Shown here piece after piece: positions 8,219 to 17,979 of a stretch of 64,000 nucleotides of DNA (the stretch's first letter is position 1; each line of letters starts with the position of its first letter). Below the pieces are notes generated by a model. It had not been told where the DNA came from, did no database searches, and worked only from the letters and a program-made list of their open reading frames with translations. The DNA is from Bacillota bacterium (lineage in GTDB: Bacteria; Bacillota; Clostridia; Lachnospirales; Lachnospiraceae), in assembly GCA_023435895.1 (NCBI GenBank), contig JAEZLH010000030.1, positions 1 to 64,000 on the forward strand. The letters are read 5' to 3'. Position numbers and translations under genes: made by a program.

Positions 8219-8561
8219 CCCAATCCCCCTATAATCAAATCCTTCTAATTTGTCCTATGTACTGCTCTCCTGCCACACCGTTACTTTTCTCTGATATCTT
8301 AGTATTATCCAATAAATACCACACTTATAACAAGTTTAACATAAATATTTTAAATTTGGTAGCCAATATTTAAAAATTGTGATTATTCTAGTTACAATTC
8401 ATTTACTATTCACCCTCTATTATATAAATAAGATTAATGAAAACAATTTCTGATAATACGAGGTCACTCAATCAAACTGAGTTTACATGCGATTTACACA
8501 ACCCAAAAATCCCCAACTGAAACAAAACGAATGGTCTTTTATCTTTAAAACGAAATATAAA
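8219..8561. other. Gene-free region between pgsA and the leuS terminator
   Basis: AT-rich DNA with no supported open frame. It should hold the pgsA promoter on the minus strand, but I cannot point to a confident -35/-10 pair. Confidence 0.4.
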
Positions 8562-8634
8562 AATCACTTTATCCTACTAACCATCCTCCAAACGATTTAT
8601 TCGCTTAGATTCTGATTTGCAGAATAAAGTGATT
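8562..8634 (-). terminator. Probable terminator of leuS
   Basis: Arms AATCACTTTAT (8562-8572) and ATAAAGTGATT (8624-8634) pair across a loop of about 50 nt. On the minus strand the structure is followed by TTTTTATATTT. The long loop is unusual. Confidence 0.55.
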
Positions 8635-8707
8635 ATAATAAATAAAAATTATTCTATCTACTTCGTCCATTCATAGAAATGCTCTGTCTAAGAAGCCTAC
8701 AAACAAA

Positions 8708-11116
8708 CTATTTCACTACTAAGTTAACAATCTTACCAGGTACATAGATTTCTTTCACAATGGTTCCGGTAAGCTTATCTGCTACCGCTTCCTTAGCAGC
8801 ACTGATAATCTCATCTTTAGAGGAATCCGCAGATACTAAAACCGTTGCCTTTGTTTTGCCATTCAGCTGAACGGCAATTTCGATTTCACTGTCCTTCATC
8901 TTCTCTTCATCATGAACTGGCCAGCTGTTCTTGAATACGGAAGTGTCATGTCCAAGCTCTTGCCATAATTCCTCACTTACATGAGGAATGAAAGGTGCCA
9001 GTAAGATTACTGCCGTTTCAAGGGTTTCTTTATCGATACCACCGCTCTTTTTCACCATATCAAGCATTTTATTATTGTATTCCATAAATCCGCTGACAAC
9101 GGTATTTAAGCTGAAGGTTTCCAAACGAGTGGTAATATCATATATCATTCTATGACGAAGCTTAATCATATCCGTAGTCGGTGCAACCTGGCTATCCTTA
9201 TTATCTAATACAAGATTGTAGAAACGGTTGATAAAACGGTATACGCCATCAATACCTCTATCATCCCACTCAGAATCCAGCTCCGGGGGACCTACGAAGA
9301 GTTCATACATTCTTAAGGAGTCACAGCCATAATCATTGACCAAATCATCCGGTGATACTACATTGCCTTTTGATTTACTCATCTTCGCACCATTCTTACC
9401 AATCATACCCTGATTAAAGAGCTTGGTAAAAGGTTCGTCAAAGTCAACCACACCGATATCGTTTAAGAACTTGGTATAGAATCTGGAATAAAGCAGGTGA
9501 AGAACCGCATGCTCCACACCACCAATATACATATCTACCGGCAGCAACTCATGAGCCTTCTCTTTGGATACCAATTCCTTATCATTCTTACTGTCCACAT
9601 AACGTAAGAAATACCAGGAGGAACCTGCCCATTGAGGCATGGTATTGGTTTCTCTTTTTGCAGGTGCACCACACTGCGGACAAGTGGTATTTACCCATTC
9701 ATGGATATCTGCAAGAGGTGATTCGCCGGTTCCGGTTGGCTGATACTTCTCAACCTCCGGTAACAATAAGGGCAGCTGATCCTCTGGAACAGGAACTGCA
9801 CCACAGTGCTCACAATGAACAATCGGAATAGGCTCTCCCCAATAACGCTGTCTTGAGAATACCCAGTCGCGAAGCTTATAATTAACGGTTTTCTTACCAA
9901 TTCCCATTTGATCCAGCATATCAGGAACCTCAACCTTTGCCTTAGCCGAATCCATTCCTGTCCAGTCCCCGGAATTAATCATAATGCCGGCTTCCGTATA
10001 TGCCTTTGTCAGTTCAGGATTTTCCTTCCCATCCGGAGAGATAACCTGAATAATCGGAATATTGAACTTGGTAGCAAAATCGAAGTCACGGTCATCATGA
10101 GCAGGTACGCACATAATCGCTCCGGTACCGTAATCAGCAAGTACATAATCAGATAACCAGATGGGAATCTGTTTCCCGGTAATCGGATTGATTGCATAGC
10201 TGCCGGTGAATACACCTGTTTTCTCTTTGTCCTGCATACGATCTACTGAGGATCTCATGGAGGATTTGAAAATATAATCTTCTACTTCTGCTCTGGTTTC
10301 CTCTGTAGCAAGCTCTTTTGCCATAGCATGCTCGGGAGCAAGTACCATAAAGGTAGCTCCGTATAAGGTATCAGGTCTTGTAGTATACACACGGATAGAA
10401 TGATCCGTACCATCTACCGTAAAATCCACTTCTGCTCCGTAGCTTTTACCAATCCAGTCGGATTGCATCTTCTTTACCTTCTCCGGCCAATCAAGCTTAT
10501 TCAAATCCTCTAACAGTCTATCCGCATACGCTGTAATTTTCAACATCCACTGTTTTAAGTTCTTCTTGGTTACCGGAGAACCGCAGCGTTCACATTCCCC
10601 ATTTACAACCTCTTCATTGGCAAGGCCAGTCTTACAAGAAGGACACCAGTTAATCGGCATCTGCTTTTCATAAGCAAGACCTGCTTTAAACATCTTAACA
10701 AAGATCCACTGTGTCCATTTATAAAAGTCAGGATCGGTAGTATTTACTTCCATATCCCAATCATAGATAGCCGCAATTTCATTAATCTGCTTTTTGATGT
10801 TTGATACATTCTCTGCAGTAGATTTACTGGGATGAACACCCATTTTAATTGCATAATTCTCTGCAGGAAGACCGAATGCATCCCAACCCATGGGATGAAC
10901 AATATAATACCCTTTCAGAATTTTATATCTGCTCCATACGTCACTGATTACATAACCTCTCCAGTGTCCTACATGCAGACCGCTGCCGGACGGATACGGA
11001 AACATATCCAGACAGTAATATTTTGGCTTTGTGCCATCCTTGGGATTTACGGGATTTGCTTCCCAATTCTTTCTCCATTTTTTCTCAACTTCCTTATGAT
11101 TATAAGGTGCTGCCAT
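8708..11116 (-). CDS. leuS: Leucyl-tRNA synthetase
   Basis: This 802-residue class I synthetase charges tRNA-Leu. It has the HIGH-type motif HVGH (48-51, in YPSGSGLHVGHWRGY), the zinc-binding CPSC...CERC knuckle, the CP1 editing domain with TTRPDTLYGATF, a second CPQC pair, and KMSKS (GAKMSKSKGNVVSPDD). I start at 11116 (MAAPYNHKEVEKKW) because GGAGGAG at 11122-11128 fits; the in-frame ATG at 11134 lies upstream of that site. A Leu T-box leader lies upstream, so transcription should respond to uncharged tRNA-Leu. Confidence 0.98.
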   Translation of the reverse strand: MAAPYNHKEVEKKWRKNWEANPVNPKDGTKPKYYCLDMFPYPSGSGLHVGHWRGYVISDVWSRYKILKGYYIVHPMGWDAFGLPAENYAIKMGVHPSKSTAENVSNIKKQINEIAAIYDWDMEVNTTDPDFYKWTQWIFVKMFKAGLAYEKQMPINWCPSCKTGLANEEVVNGECERCGSPVTKKNLKQWMLKITAYADRLLEDLNKLDWPEKVKKMQSDWIGKSYGAEVDFTVDGTDHSIRVYTTRPDTLYGATFMVLAPEHAMAKELATEETRAEVEDYIFKSSMRSSVDRMQDKEKTGVFTGSYAINPITGKQIPIWLSDYVLADYGTGAIMCVPAHDDRDFDFATKFNIPIIQVISPDGKENPELTKAYTEAGIMINSGDWTGMDSAKAKVEVPDMLDQMGIGKKTVNYKLRDWVFSRQRYWGEPIPIVHCEHCGAVPVPEDQLPLLLPEVEKYQPTGTGESPLADIHEWVNTTCPQCGAPAKRETNTMPQWAGSSWYFLRYVDSKNDKELVSKEKAHELLPVDMYIGGVEHAVLHLLYSRFYTKFLNDIGVVDFDEPFTKLFNQGMIGKNGAKMSKSKGNVVSPDDLVNDYGCDSLRMYELFVGPPELDSEWDDRGIDGVYRFINRFYNLVLDNKDSQVAPTTDMIKLRHRMIYDITTRLETFSLNTVVSGFMEYNNKMLDMVKKSGGIDKETLETAVILLAPFIPHVSEELWQELGHDTSVFKNSWPVHDEEKMKDSEIEIAVQLNGKTKATVLVSADSSKDEIISAAKEAVADKLTGTIVKEIYVPGKIVNLVVK

Positions 11117-11167
11117 TGTTACTCCTCCAATCAATATTATTACTTTTCATATTACTTAAGCGCAAAA

Positions 11168-11412
11168 AAACCTTCCGCCTCTAAATAGAGACGAAAGGTA
11201 AACTTCCGTGGTACCACTCTGTTTCGTAACACGCTTAACTTGACAGGTAATGTCCTTCAAAATCATGTGCTACGCACTCCTATTCGATAACGGGAATACC
11301 GCTCCAGCCTACTTTATTTCAGCTAGAGAGCTCAAAGGCGAGTTGGAAGTCTGTTGCTGCTGCCTCGCACCAATCGACAGCTCTCTGAAAGCAAATTACT
11401 CTTAATACTCCT
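11168..11412 (-). promoter_or_regulatory. T-box riboswitch, leucine specific
   Basis: On the minus strand the conserved T-box AGTGGTACCACGG is followed by a terminator stem (11171-11198) and a run of seven T. The stem I 3' side reads CAA-CTC-GCCTTTGAG, so the specifier is CTC (11340-11342), a leucine codon, matching leuS downstream. Uncharged tRNA-Leu should stabilise the antiterminator and allow leuS transcription. Confidence 0.95.
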
Positions 11413-11584
11413 TATCACAGCTAATTTCCATATAATTGTGTTAATACTATATTAATATAAACATGTGCTGTTGTTTTGTCAAGGATTTTGTAAGATAACT
11501 CTTCCAAATGCGCCTTGTCCCGGTTCATCTTTCATAATTCGCCTGAATATAATTAAAAGAATCTATTGCCATTAAGGAGAATCG

Positions 11585-12199
11585 ATGAATATTATTACTG
11601 ATTTTATATCTGATTATGGTATACTCGCAATGTTTATCATCATATTGCTTGAATATGCATGTTTCCCCGTATCCAGTGAAATCGTCCTGCCCTTTTCCGG
11701 TGCAGTCGCATCTGCTAATCACACCAGTTTTCTGGTTATCCTTCCCCTAAGTATACTAGCCGGGCTGATCGGCACAGGGATTTGCTATACATTTGGATGG
11801 TTCGGAGGAGGGGCAATTATTAACGCCATTACAACAAAGTTTCCTAAAACAAAAAAAGGAATTGACTCCGCCTACGAGAAATTTAATACCCACGGAGCGG
11901 CGGCGGTCTGCATCGGAAGGGTGATACCTCTGATTCGTACCTACATCGCATTAATTGCAGGCGCCTCAAAGCTCAATCCAGTGACCTATTTTAGTGCATC
12001 CGCTCTTGGGATTACCGTTTGGAATACGCTGCTGATCGGCTTGGGATATACGCTGAGAGAGAACTATAAGAATGTAGGGGAATACTACAATCGGTATAAG
12101 CATAATTTGATTCCGGTTGTGATTATCTTTGCAGCGATTTTAGTGATTAACTATCTGCTTTCTAAAAATAAAAAGAAAATGAAAGCGCAAGTTAAATAG
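11585..12199 (+). CDS. DedA-family membrane protein
   Basis: The 204-residue protein has about five hydrophobic segments and the DedA/SNARE-associated (VTT) pattern: a conserved early Glu region (EYACFPVSSEIVLPFSGA), GLIGTGICYTFGWFGG, and FNTHGAAAVCIGRVIPLIRTYIALIAGASKL. Members act as undecaprenyl-phosphate or phospholipid flippases in bacteria. AAGGAG precedes the ATG. It is monocistronic. The exact substrate is unknown; the family call is firm. Confidence 0.9.
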   Translation: MNIITDFISDYGILAMFIIILLEYACFPVSSEIVLPFSGAVASANHTSFLVILPLSILAGLIGTGICYTFGWFGGGAIINAITTKFPKTKKGIDSAYEKFNTHGAAAVCIGRVIPLIRTYIALIAGASKLNPVTYFSASALGITVWNTLLIGLGYTLRENYKNVGEYYNRYKHNLIPVVIIFAAILVINYLLSKNKKKMKAQVK

Positions 12200-12379
12200 T
12201 TTTATTAGAGTTGAACCAGTTGATCAATGTCAGATTTCATTCATTTCAATATTGATAGCAACTTTTCCTATAACAGCATATCTTATTGCAAAGAATTTAT
12301 ACCGTATCTCAAAGAAAATTTATCTTATTCTAGTAAAGCAGGCTTTATCGCTATATAAGTTTCTACTTAACAAGTATAC

Positions 12380-12499
12380 ATAATAATAAAATCCGCAGAT
12401 TGTTATTGATATGATTCTCCTAAATAAACAAGATATATTATTTCACTTGTCTACCTAGGAGCGAGCATATCACTTACCTCCTGCGGATTTTATTATTAT
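12380..12499. terminator. Long inverted repeat between convergent genes
   Basis: Perfect 19-bp arms (12380-12398 and 12481-12499, ending in CTGCGGATTTTATTATTAT) enclose further weaker pairing (ATATG-TCTCCTA with TAGGAG-CATAT). The right arm contains the stop codon of the MATE gene. It probably terminates the dedA-like gene, the MATE gene, or both; it may have a mobile origin. Bases 12200-12379 show no gene. Confidence 0.6.
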
Positions 12500-13863
12500 A
12501 TTTTTGACACTTGTGATCGAATTAAAGCCTTGTCCTTCCATTTGCCAGAAGCTTCTCGCAAAATACCCACAATTGCAGTTATAACCCAGTTAATTGAAGT
12601 CGCCCACCATATTCCATATACACCGAAATAAATTGGCAATATAATAGCAAAAGCAATTCTGCAAACCACTTCGGTTAATCCCATTATCATTGGGATATGA
12701 ATATCTCCTGCACCGCTCAAAAAATTTCTAGTGATAAAAATCATTCCTACTGCGGAGTAAAAGAAACAGGTGATTCGCATGGCATTGGCACCCACATGGA
12801 CAACTTCCGTCGAGTCTTTATCACTAAAAAGTCTCATTACTGATTCCCCTCCAAAATAAATAACCGGAAGCATCACCAAGCTAAATATAATAATAATTCT
12901 TGCTGCTGCATGGTACCCCTTTTTGGCTCTATCCAAATTACCGGCACCTACGTTCTGCCCTGTATAGGAAGCTAGGGCAGCACCAACCGACATACCAGGC
13001 ATAAGCACCAATGCCTCAATACGGCTGTAAGCTGTATTGGCTGCCACAACTAGAGGTCCATACGAATTGATTACAAACTGTAAAGCAATCATAGATATGG
13101 ATACAAAGGCATTTTGCAGCGCAATCGGAACCCCGAGTTTAATACATTTCTTTAAAATCTCAATATCAGGCTTGAATTCTCTGATTGGGATACGAAGAAG
13201 CTTGACTTTAATCAGTGCATATATCGTACACCCAATTGCTGCAACATTTTGAGAAATGGTAGTTGCAATTGCAACACCCGGAACATCCCAATGCCAAAAA
13301 TATACGAATACAATATCCAGCACCACATTCAGGATACAGGCAACCGCAAGAAAAATCAGCGGGGTAATGGAATCACCAAGTGCTCTTAATACCGCTGCCA
13401 TTCCGTTATAACAGGTTACACCAAGAACTCCTGCAAATGATATCTTCATAAATAGTTCAGATTGACCAATGATTTCAGGCGGCGTTCCAAGTAACTCCAA
13501 AAGCGATCTTGCAGATAAAAACCCCACGATGCCCATGATAATGGAAACCCCAATTACCAGATAGGTTGCAGATGCAAACGCTTTCTTTACATTATCTAAT
13601 TCTTTTGCTCCAAAGTACTGGGCAATTACTACTGAAATACCTATGGATAACCCGAAGGACAATCCAATGATCAAAAACATGAGAGGACCGGTGGCACCTA
13701 CTGCTGCCAATGCATTTTCTCCTACGAACTTTCCTACTACTACAGAATCCACAAAAAAATAAATTTGTTGAAAAACATTACCAATCAACATTGGTAATGA
13801 AAACTTTAAAATAAGACCAATGGGAGAACCACTCGTCATATCCTTTGTTACTGATTTTGCCAT
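12496..13863 (-). CDS. MATE-family multidrug efflux transporter
   Basis: The protein of about 455 residues has roughly twelve hydrophobic spans in two similar halves and typical MATE features (PMLIGNVFQQIYFFVDSVVVGKFVG, GPLMFLIIGLSFGLSIGISVVIAQYFGAKE). It would export drugs or metabolites using a Na+ or H+ gradient. I prefer the ATG at 13863, with AGGTGA eight bases upstream; a GTG at 13875 is in frame but too close to GGAG. TATAAT inside an AACG-CGTT dyad upstream may be the -10. The substrate is unknown. Confidence 0.9.
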   Translation of the reverse strand: MAKSVTKDMTSGSPIGLILKFSLPMLIGNVFQQIYFFVDSVVVGKFVGENALAAVGATGPLMFLIIGLSFGLSIGISVVIAQYFGAKELDNVKKAFASATYLVIGVSIIMGIVGFLSARSLLELLGTPPEIIGQSELFMKISFAGVLGVTCYNGMAAVLRALGDSITPLIFLAVACILNVVLDIVFVYFWHWDVPGVAIATTISQNVAAIGCTIYALIKVKLLRIPIREFKPDIEILKKCIKLGVPIALQNAFVSISMIALQFVINSYGPLVVAANTAYSRIEALVLMPGMSVGAALASYTGQNVGAGNLDRAKKGYHAAARIIIIFSLVMLPVIYFGGESVMRLFSDKDSTEVVHVGANAMRITCFFYSAVGMIFITRNFLSGAGDIHIPMIMGLTEVVCRIAFAIILPIYFGVYGIWWATSINWVITAIVGILREASGKWKDKALIRSQVSKI

Positions 13864-13875
13864 AATTCTATTCAC

Positions 13876-14162
13876 CTGCTCCTCTAGATTTGATAAATCC
13901 CCTCTATACAGCCTGATGTTACTTTATGCTGTTGAACGCTATTATAACGTTTCTTTCTTAAAAATGAAATGTGTTTTTTATAATTAAAGTGTCTTTTTTT
14001 ATTGTAAATATGGCTTTTAGTCAGAGTGGCAAAATCCTTTCAACAGAGTTTATCTTAGGTAATTGGTAATTTGCTAAACTCAAATGAATGACCGATGAAA
14101 CTCTTCTCATTAATGTTATTCCATCTTAAGACTTATCCCTCGAATGATTCATAATCCAAGGC
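13876..14162. other. Gene-free divergent region (MATE / P-type ATPase)
   Basis: AT-rich. On the minus strand a TATAAT (in AACG-CTATTATAA-CGTT) with a weak TTTCAT 17 bp upstream is a plausible MATE promoter overlapped by a dyad. I see no gene or structured RNA. Confidence 0.35.
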
Positions 14163-14213
14163 ATGACTCATATAATTAAGAGAAGATTTAGCGAAACGGG
14201 AGTGATTACCTCT

Positions 14214-16901
14214 ATGCAATGGCACAGTTTATCCATTGAAGAGACCTTAAATAACTTGGAGGTTTCTTTGGATCAGGGCTTATCTACAAAAGAAGCAAAT
14301 CAAAGGCAGCAAAAATATGGCCGAAATATACTCACCGTAAAACAGGGGAAGAGTTTATTATTTAAATTCTTTGAACAATTTGCTGACTTTATGATTGTAA
14401 TTTTGATATTAGCGGCTATTCTCTCTTTTATCGTATCCTATTTTGACGGAGATCCGGACTTTGTGGACCCGATTATCATATTAGTAATCATCGTGGTTAA
14501 TGCAACTCTCGGGGTTCTACAAGAAGCTCGTGCAGAGAAAGCATTGGAAGCCTTAAAGAAAATGTCCGCTCCCACCGCCCACGTATTGAGGGAAGGAAAG
14601 GTATCGGTTCTTGATGCCTCTGAACTGGTACCGGGAGATATCATTTTGTTAGAAACCGGATGTTATGTCCCTGCAGACGGCAGGCTGGTATCTGCAATCA
14701 ATCTTAAGGCGGAAGAAGCGTCTCTGACCGGAGAATCCCATCCGGTAGATAAAATTGCGGAAGTTCGTCTTAGACCGGAAACCAATATCATTGAACGCCA
14801 TAACATGGTTCTTGCCACCAGTACCATCACTTATGGAAGAGGTGTTGCGGTAGTTACCGATACCGGAATGAATACTCAGGTAGGGCACATCGCCACCTTA
14901 ATTATGGATGAAGAGACACCGATGACCCCTCTGCAAAAACGTCTGGCGAAAACGGGTAAGGTTCTTGGAATTACTGCACTGACCATCTGCGTTATCATAT
15001 TTTTAGTGGGCTTATTAAAGAAAATGCCCGTATTTGATATGTTTATGACTTCCGTCAGCCTGGCTGTAGCTGCAATTCCGGAAGGTCTTCCTGCCATTGT
15101 TACAATTATGCTCTCCTTAGGGGTTCAGCGTATGGCAAAGAAAAATGCTGTAATCCGTAAGCTTCCTGCTGTTGAAACCTTGGGAAGTGCTACCGTAATC
15201 TGCTCTGATAAGACAGGAACCTTAACCCAGAATGTGATGACGGTAACACAAATCAGCTCAATGAATGGTCAGGAGAATATGAACGGCGATTTTGCAACCT
15301 TTTTGCTTTCCCATGCAGCGCTATGCAATGATGCAATTCTCCAGCTTGACAAAAACACACCAACCATTACTGGGGAACCGACGGAGAAGGCATTGGTTAT
15401 GGCCGCCTTTCAGGCTGGTTCTAGTAAGCTTGATTTGGATAAATCCTATCATAGGATTGATGAGATTCCTTTCGATTCTTCAAGAAAGCTAATGACTACC
15501 GTTCACAAAGCGCCAGATAACAGCTATCGCAGTATTACAAAAGGTGCCTTTGATTTCTTATTATCGAGATGTACTCAATTTTATAGCAACGGAACACTCA
15601 CTACCTTGACTTCAAGGGACCGAATGAAAATCAATTCAATTAATAACGAAATGACAGAAAAAGCTTTAAGAGTAATTGGTGTTGCTTATAAGAACATCCC
15701 TAAACCCTCTGGCAAAGCAAATCCCTTAGAGTTTGAAAACAATTTAATCTTCATTGGTCTCATTGGAATGATTGATCCTCCACGAGAAGAAGTGAAGGAA
15801 GCCGTAGCTTTATGCAGACAGGCGGGTATTAAACCTGTTATGATAACCGGAGACCATGTACTTACTGCCAAGGCAATTGCCAGAGAACTGGGAATACTGG
15901 TTGGCAGGGAAGAAGCTATTACCGGAGATGCACTGAACAGAATGAATAATGAGGAACTTGCGGATCATATCACGCGTTTTAGCGTTTTTGCCCGCGTTTC
16001 TCCAGAACATAAGGTGAGAATTGTAAAAGCCTTTCAAAGTAAAGGAAATGTAGTCGCAATGACCGGTGACGGAGTTAACGACGCACCCGCACTCAATGCG
16101 GCTGATATCGGCTGTGCTATGGGAATAACCGGTACGGATGTAGCAAAGAATGCCGCGGATATGATTTTAACCGATGATAATTTTGCCACCATCGTTTCTG
16201 CGGTAAAAGAAGGCAGGGGAATTTATGATAACATAAAAAAGGCAGTCCATTTTTTGTTATCCAGTAATATTGGGGAGATTTTGACCATATTTGTTGCCAT
16301 TTTGTTCGGCCTACCCACTCCGCTGGTTGCCGTACAACTGCTCTGGGTCAATCTTGTCACGGATTCACTCCCTGCCATATCTCTTGGTGTGGAACCCACT
16401 TCCAAGGATATTATGAAGAAAAAGCCAGTATCACCCAGTAAGGGAATGTTTGCGGATGGTCTTGCAGTGAAGATTATATTAGAGGGTATGATGATTGGTT
16501 CTCTTGCACTTCTTGCATTTGTCATCGGTTATCATCATTATGATTTACCCGCAGCATTTATCTCAAGCCAGGAGGGAGCAAATTCCTCCGAGGTGCTTCC
16601 TTGGGTTGGCAGAACGATGGCTTTCGCCGTCCTCAGTTTATCCCAACTGTTCCATTCCTTTAACATGCGAAGTGAACTCTCTCTCTCTGAGATTGGCTTA
16701 TTTACTAACATGAAACTGGTGCTGTCCTTCCTTATATGTGCGGCACTTCAGATTTCGGTCATCACCATCGCTCCACTCTCTAAGATTTTTCAGGTTGTTC
16801 CGTTAAGCGCAGAGCAATGGGCGATTACATTATTTTTATCCTTTGTGCCAATCCTGGCAGTGGAACTGCAAAAGAATATAAATTCAAAAATCAAAAGATA
16901 A
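14214..16901 (+). CDS. Cation-translocating P-type ATPase (Ca2+ type, P2)
   Basis: The protein of about 895 residues pumps cations, most likely Ca2+, across the membrane. It has an N-terminal cation-ATPase domain (WHSLSIEETLNNLEVS), the actuator TGES loop (EASLTGESHPV), the SERCA-type M4 motif AAIPEGLP, the phosphorylation motif DKTGTLTQN with Asp332, the hinge TGDGVNDAPAL, and C-terminal spans with QLLWVNLVTDSLPA. I start at MQWHSLS (14214), where family members begin; an in-frame ATG at 14163 lacks a clear ribosome binding site, so the start is uncertain. It stands alone with its own terminator. Confidence 0.93.
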   Translation: MQWHSLSIEETLNNLEVSLDQGLSTKEANQRQQKYGRNILTVKQGKSLLFKFFEQFADFMIVILILAAILSFIVSYFDGDPDFVDPIIILVIIVVNATLGVLQEARAEKALEALKKMSAPTAHVLREGKVSVLDASELVPGDIILLETGCYVPADGRLVSAINLKAEEASLTGESHPVDKIAEVRLRPETNIIERHNMVLATSTITYGRGVAVVTDTGMNTQVGHIATLIMDEETPMTPLQKRLAKTGKVLGITALTICVIIFLVGLLKKMPVFDMFMTSVSLAVAAIPEGLPAIVTIMLSLGVQRMAKKNAVIRKLPAVETLGSATVICSDKTGTLTQNVMTVTQISSMNGQENMNGDFATFLLSHAALCNDAILQLDKNTPTITGEPTEKALVMAAFQAGSSKLDLDKSYHRIDEIPFDSSRKLMTTVHKAPDNSYRSITKGAFDFLLSRCTQFYSNGTLTTLTSRDRMKINSINNEMTEKALRVIGVAYKNIPKPSGKANPLEFENNLIFIGLIGMIDPPREEVKEAVALCRQAGIKPVMITGDHVLTAKAIARELGILVGREEAITGDALNRMNNEELADHITRFSVFARVSPEHKVRIVKAFQSKGNVVAMTGDGVNDAPALNAADIGCAMGITGTDVAKNAADMILTDDNFATIVSAVKEGRGIYDNIKKAVHFLLSSNIGEILTIFVAILFGLPTPLVAVQLLWVNLVTDSLPAISLGVEPTSKDIMKKKPVSPSKGMFADGLAVKIILEGMMIGSLALLAFVIGYHHYDLPAAFISSQEGANSSEVLPWVGRTMAFAVLSLSQLFHSFNMRSELSLSEIGLFTNMKLVLSFLICAALQISVITIAPLSKIFQVVPLSAEQWAITLFLSFVPILAVELQKNINSKIKR

Positions 16902-16922
16902 TAAACCTATATAGCTATTCAC

Positions 16923-16997
16923 ACTCCTCAATTGGTTTCCCTTGATTGGTTCTGAATTAAATCTCAGACTCCGTTCAGATGCATCCATTTGAGGAGT
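16923..16997 (+). terminator. Terminator after the P-type ATPase
   Basis: ACTCCTCAA (16923-16931) pairs with TTGAGGAGT (16989-16997) across a long loop and is followed by TTTTATT. Confidence 0.65.
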
Positions 16998-17046
16998 TTT
17001 ATTAACAGTATTTATATAAATTTTCTATCCTACTTTAGTCTTGTAC

Positions 17047-17075
17047 TTGAAATCTGTATTAAATCGTTATATAGT
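17047..17075 (+). promoter_or_regulatory. Predicted sigma-A promoter
   Basis: TTGAAA and TATAGT are separated by 17 bp, about 30 bp before the small gene at 17109. It probably drives that gene and the metallo-hydrolase gene. Confidence 0.6.
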
Positions 17076-17108
17076 ATTGGTAATACAGTAAATATGAGGT
17101 GTTTTTAA

Positions 17109-17312
17109 ATGAATATAAATATCGCAGAGAAAGCGCAGTCAGCCCCTTATGATGATTCTTTACTAGATCGTCATTCCATGTATGATGACATACCCTATAC
17201 CATGGATTCCGATTTAAATTCTGATAAGATTTTTAAACTCATTTCGGGCAATGTGATTAAAGCTTATCGCTGTAAGATGATTGATGCCTTAGAAGTAAGG
17301 TGCGAAGGATAA
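17109..17312 (+). CDS. Small acidic hypothetical protein (67 aa)
   Basis: I do not recognise this protein. It is acidic in its first half (DDSLLDRHSMYDDIPYTMDSD) with no membrane segment. GAGGTG precedes the ATG and a good promoter lies just upstream. It ends about 27 bp before the metallo-beta-lactamase-fold gene, so the two probably share a transcript. Confidence 0.6.
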   Translation: MNINIAEKAQSAPYDDSLLDRHSMYDDIPYTMDSDLNSDKIFKLISGNVIKAYRCKMIDALEVRCEG

Positions 17313-17339
17313 ATATAAGGATTTTACGAGGTGAAACAA

Positions 17340-17927
17340 GTGAAAGTAGTACAATTAACATATAAATCATCCAACTGTTATCTTATTCCGGCAGCAGAGG
17401 GATGGATCATGATCGATACCGGTTGGCCGGATACTTTTTCCCAATTATTGCAATTATTATATCAGAATAATATTCCTGTAAATGAGGTGGATTACTTAAT
17501 CATTACACATTTCCATCCCGGACATGCAGGACTGACTCAAAATCTGAAGGATTTGGGTACTAACCTGATTTTACATGAATCTCAAGTACCATATTACAAC
17601 CGATTGAATAGTTTTTACAAAAAAAATCCCAAGGCAAATTTTAAAGATATTACCGGAAATAACAACATTATTGTTAATACCTCTCAGAGCAGAGAGTTTT
17701 TTGATAAGCTTGGTGTCAAAGGCGAGTTATTATCAACACCGGGTCATAGTGAGGACAGCGTTAGTTTGGTTCTCGATGCGGAATGTGCCTTTATCGGTGA
17801 TTTACCCACGCTTTTTAAACCGGAGGAGTATAATACCATTATTGCAGACAGCTGGCGAATGATCCAAAACAGCTATGTAAAAACCATCTATCCCGGACAT
17901 GGTTTTCCATTTGATATTGAAGAATAA
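17340..17927 (+). CDS. Metallo-beta-lactamase-fold hydrolase with altered metal motif
   Basis: The 195-residue protein has the fold's main motifs: IDTGWPD near residues 25-31, the HxHxxH region THFHPGH (56-62), GHSEDSVSL, IGDLP and YPGHG. The family's usual HxHxDH Asp, a second-metal ligand, is Gly61 here, so it may bind one metal or use another ligand. GTG at 17340 is chosen because GAGGTGA is well placed before it; an in-frame GTG at 17331 overlaps that site. Substrate unknown; thioester hydrolases and quorum-signal lactonases share the fold. Confidence 0.85.
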   Translation: MKVVQLTYKSSNCYLIPAAEGWIMIDTGWPDTFSQLLQLLYQNNIPVNEVDYLIITHFHPGHAGLTQNLKDLGTNLILHESQVPYYNRLNSFYKKNPKANFKDITGNNNIIVNTSQSREFFDKLGVKGELLSTPGHSEDSVSLVLDAECAFIGDLPTLFKPEEYNTIIADSWRMIQNSYVKTIYPGHGFPFDIEE

Positions 17928-17930
17928 AAT

Positions 17931-17977
17931 AAGGATTAGAGCGGCAAAGGTATTTCTGCCAGCTCTAATCCCCTTCT
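17931..17977. terminator. Bidirectional terminator
   Basis: GGATTAGAGC (17933-17942) pairs with GCTCTAATCC (17962-17971). T-runs follow on both strands, so it can stop both the hydrolase transcript and the convergent eno transcript. Confidence 0.85.
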
Positions 17978-17979
17978 TT

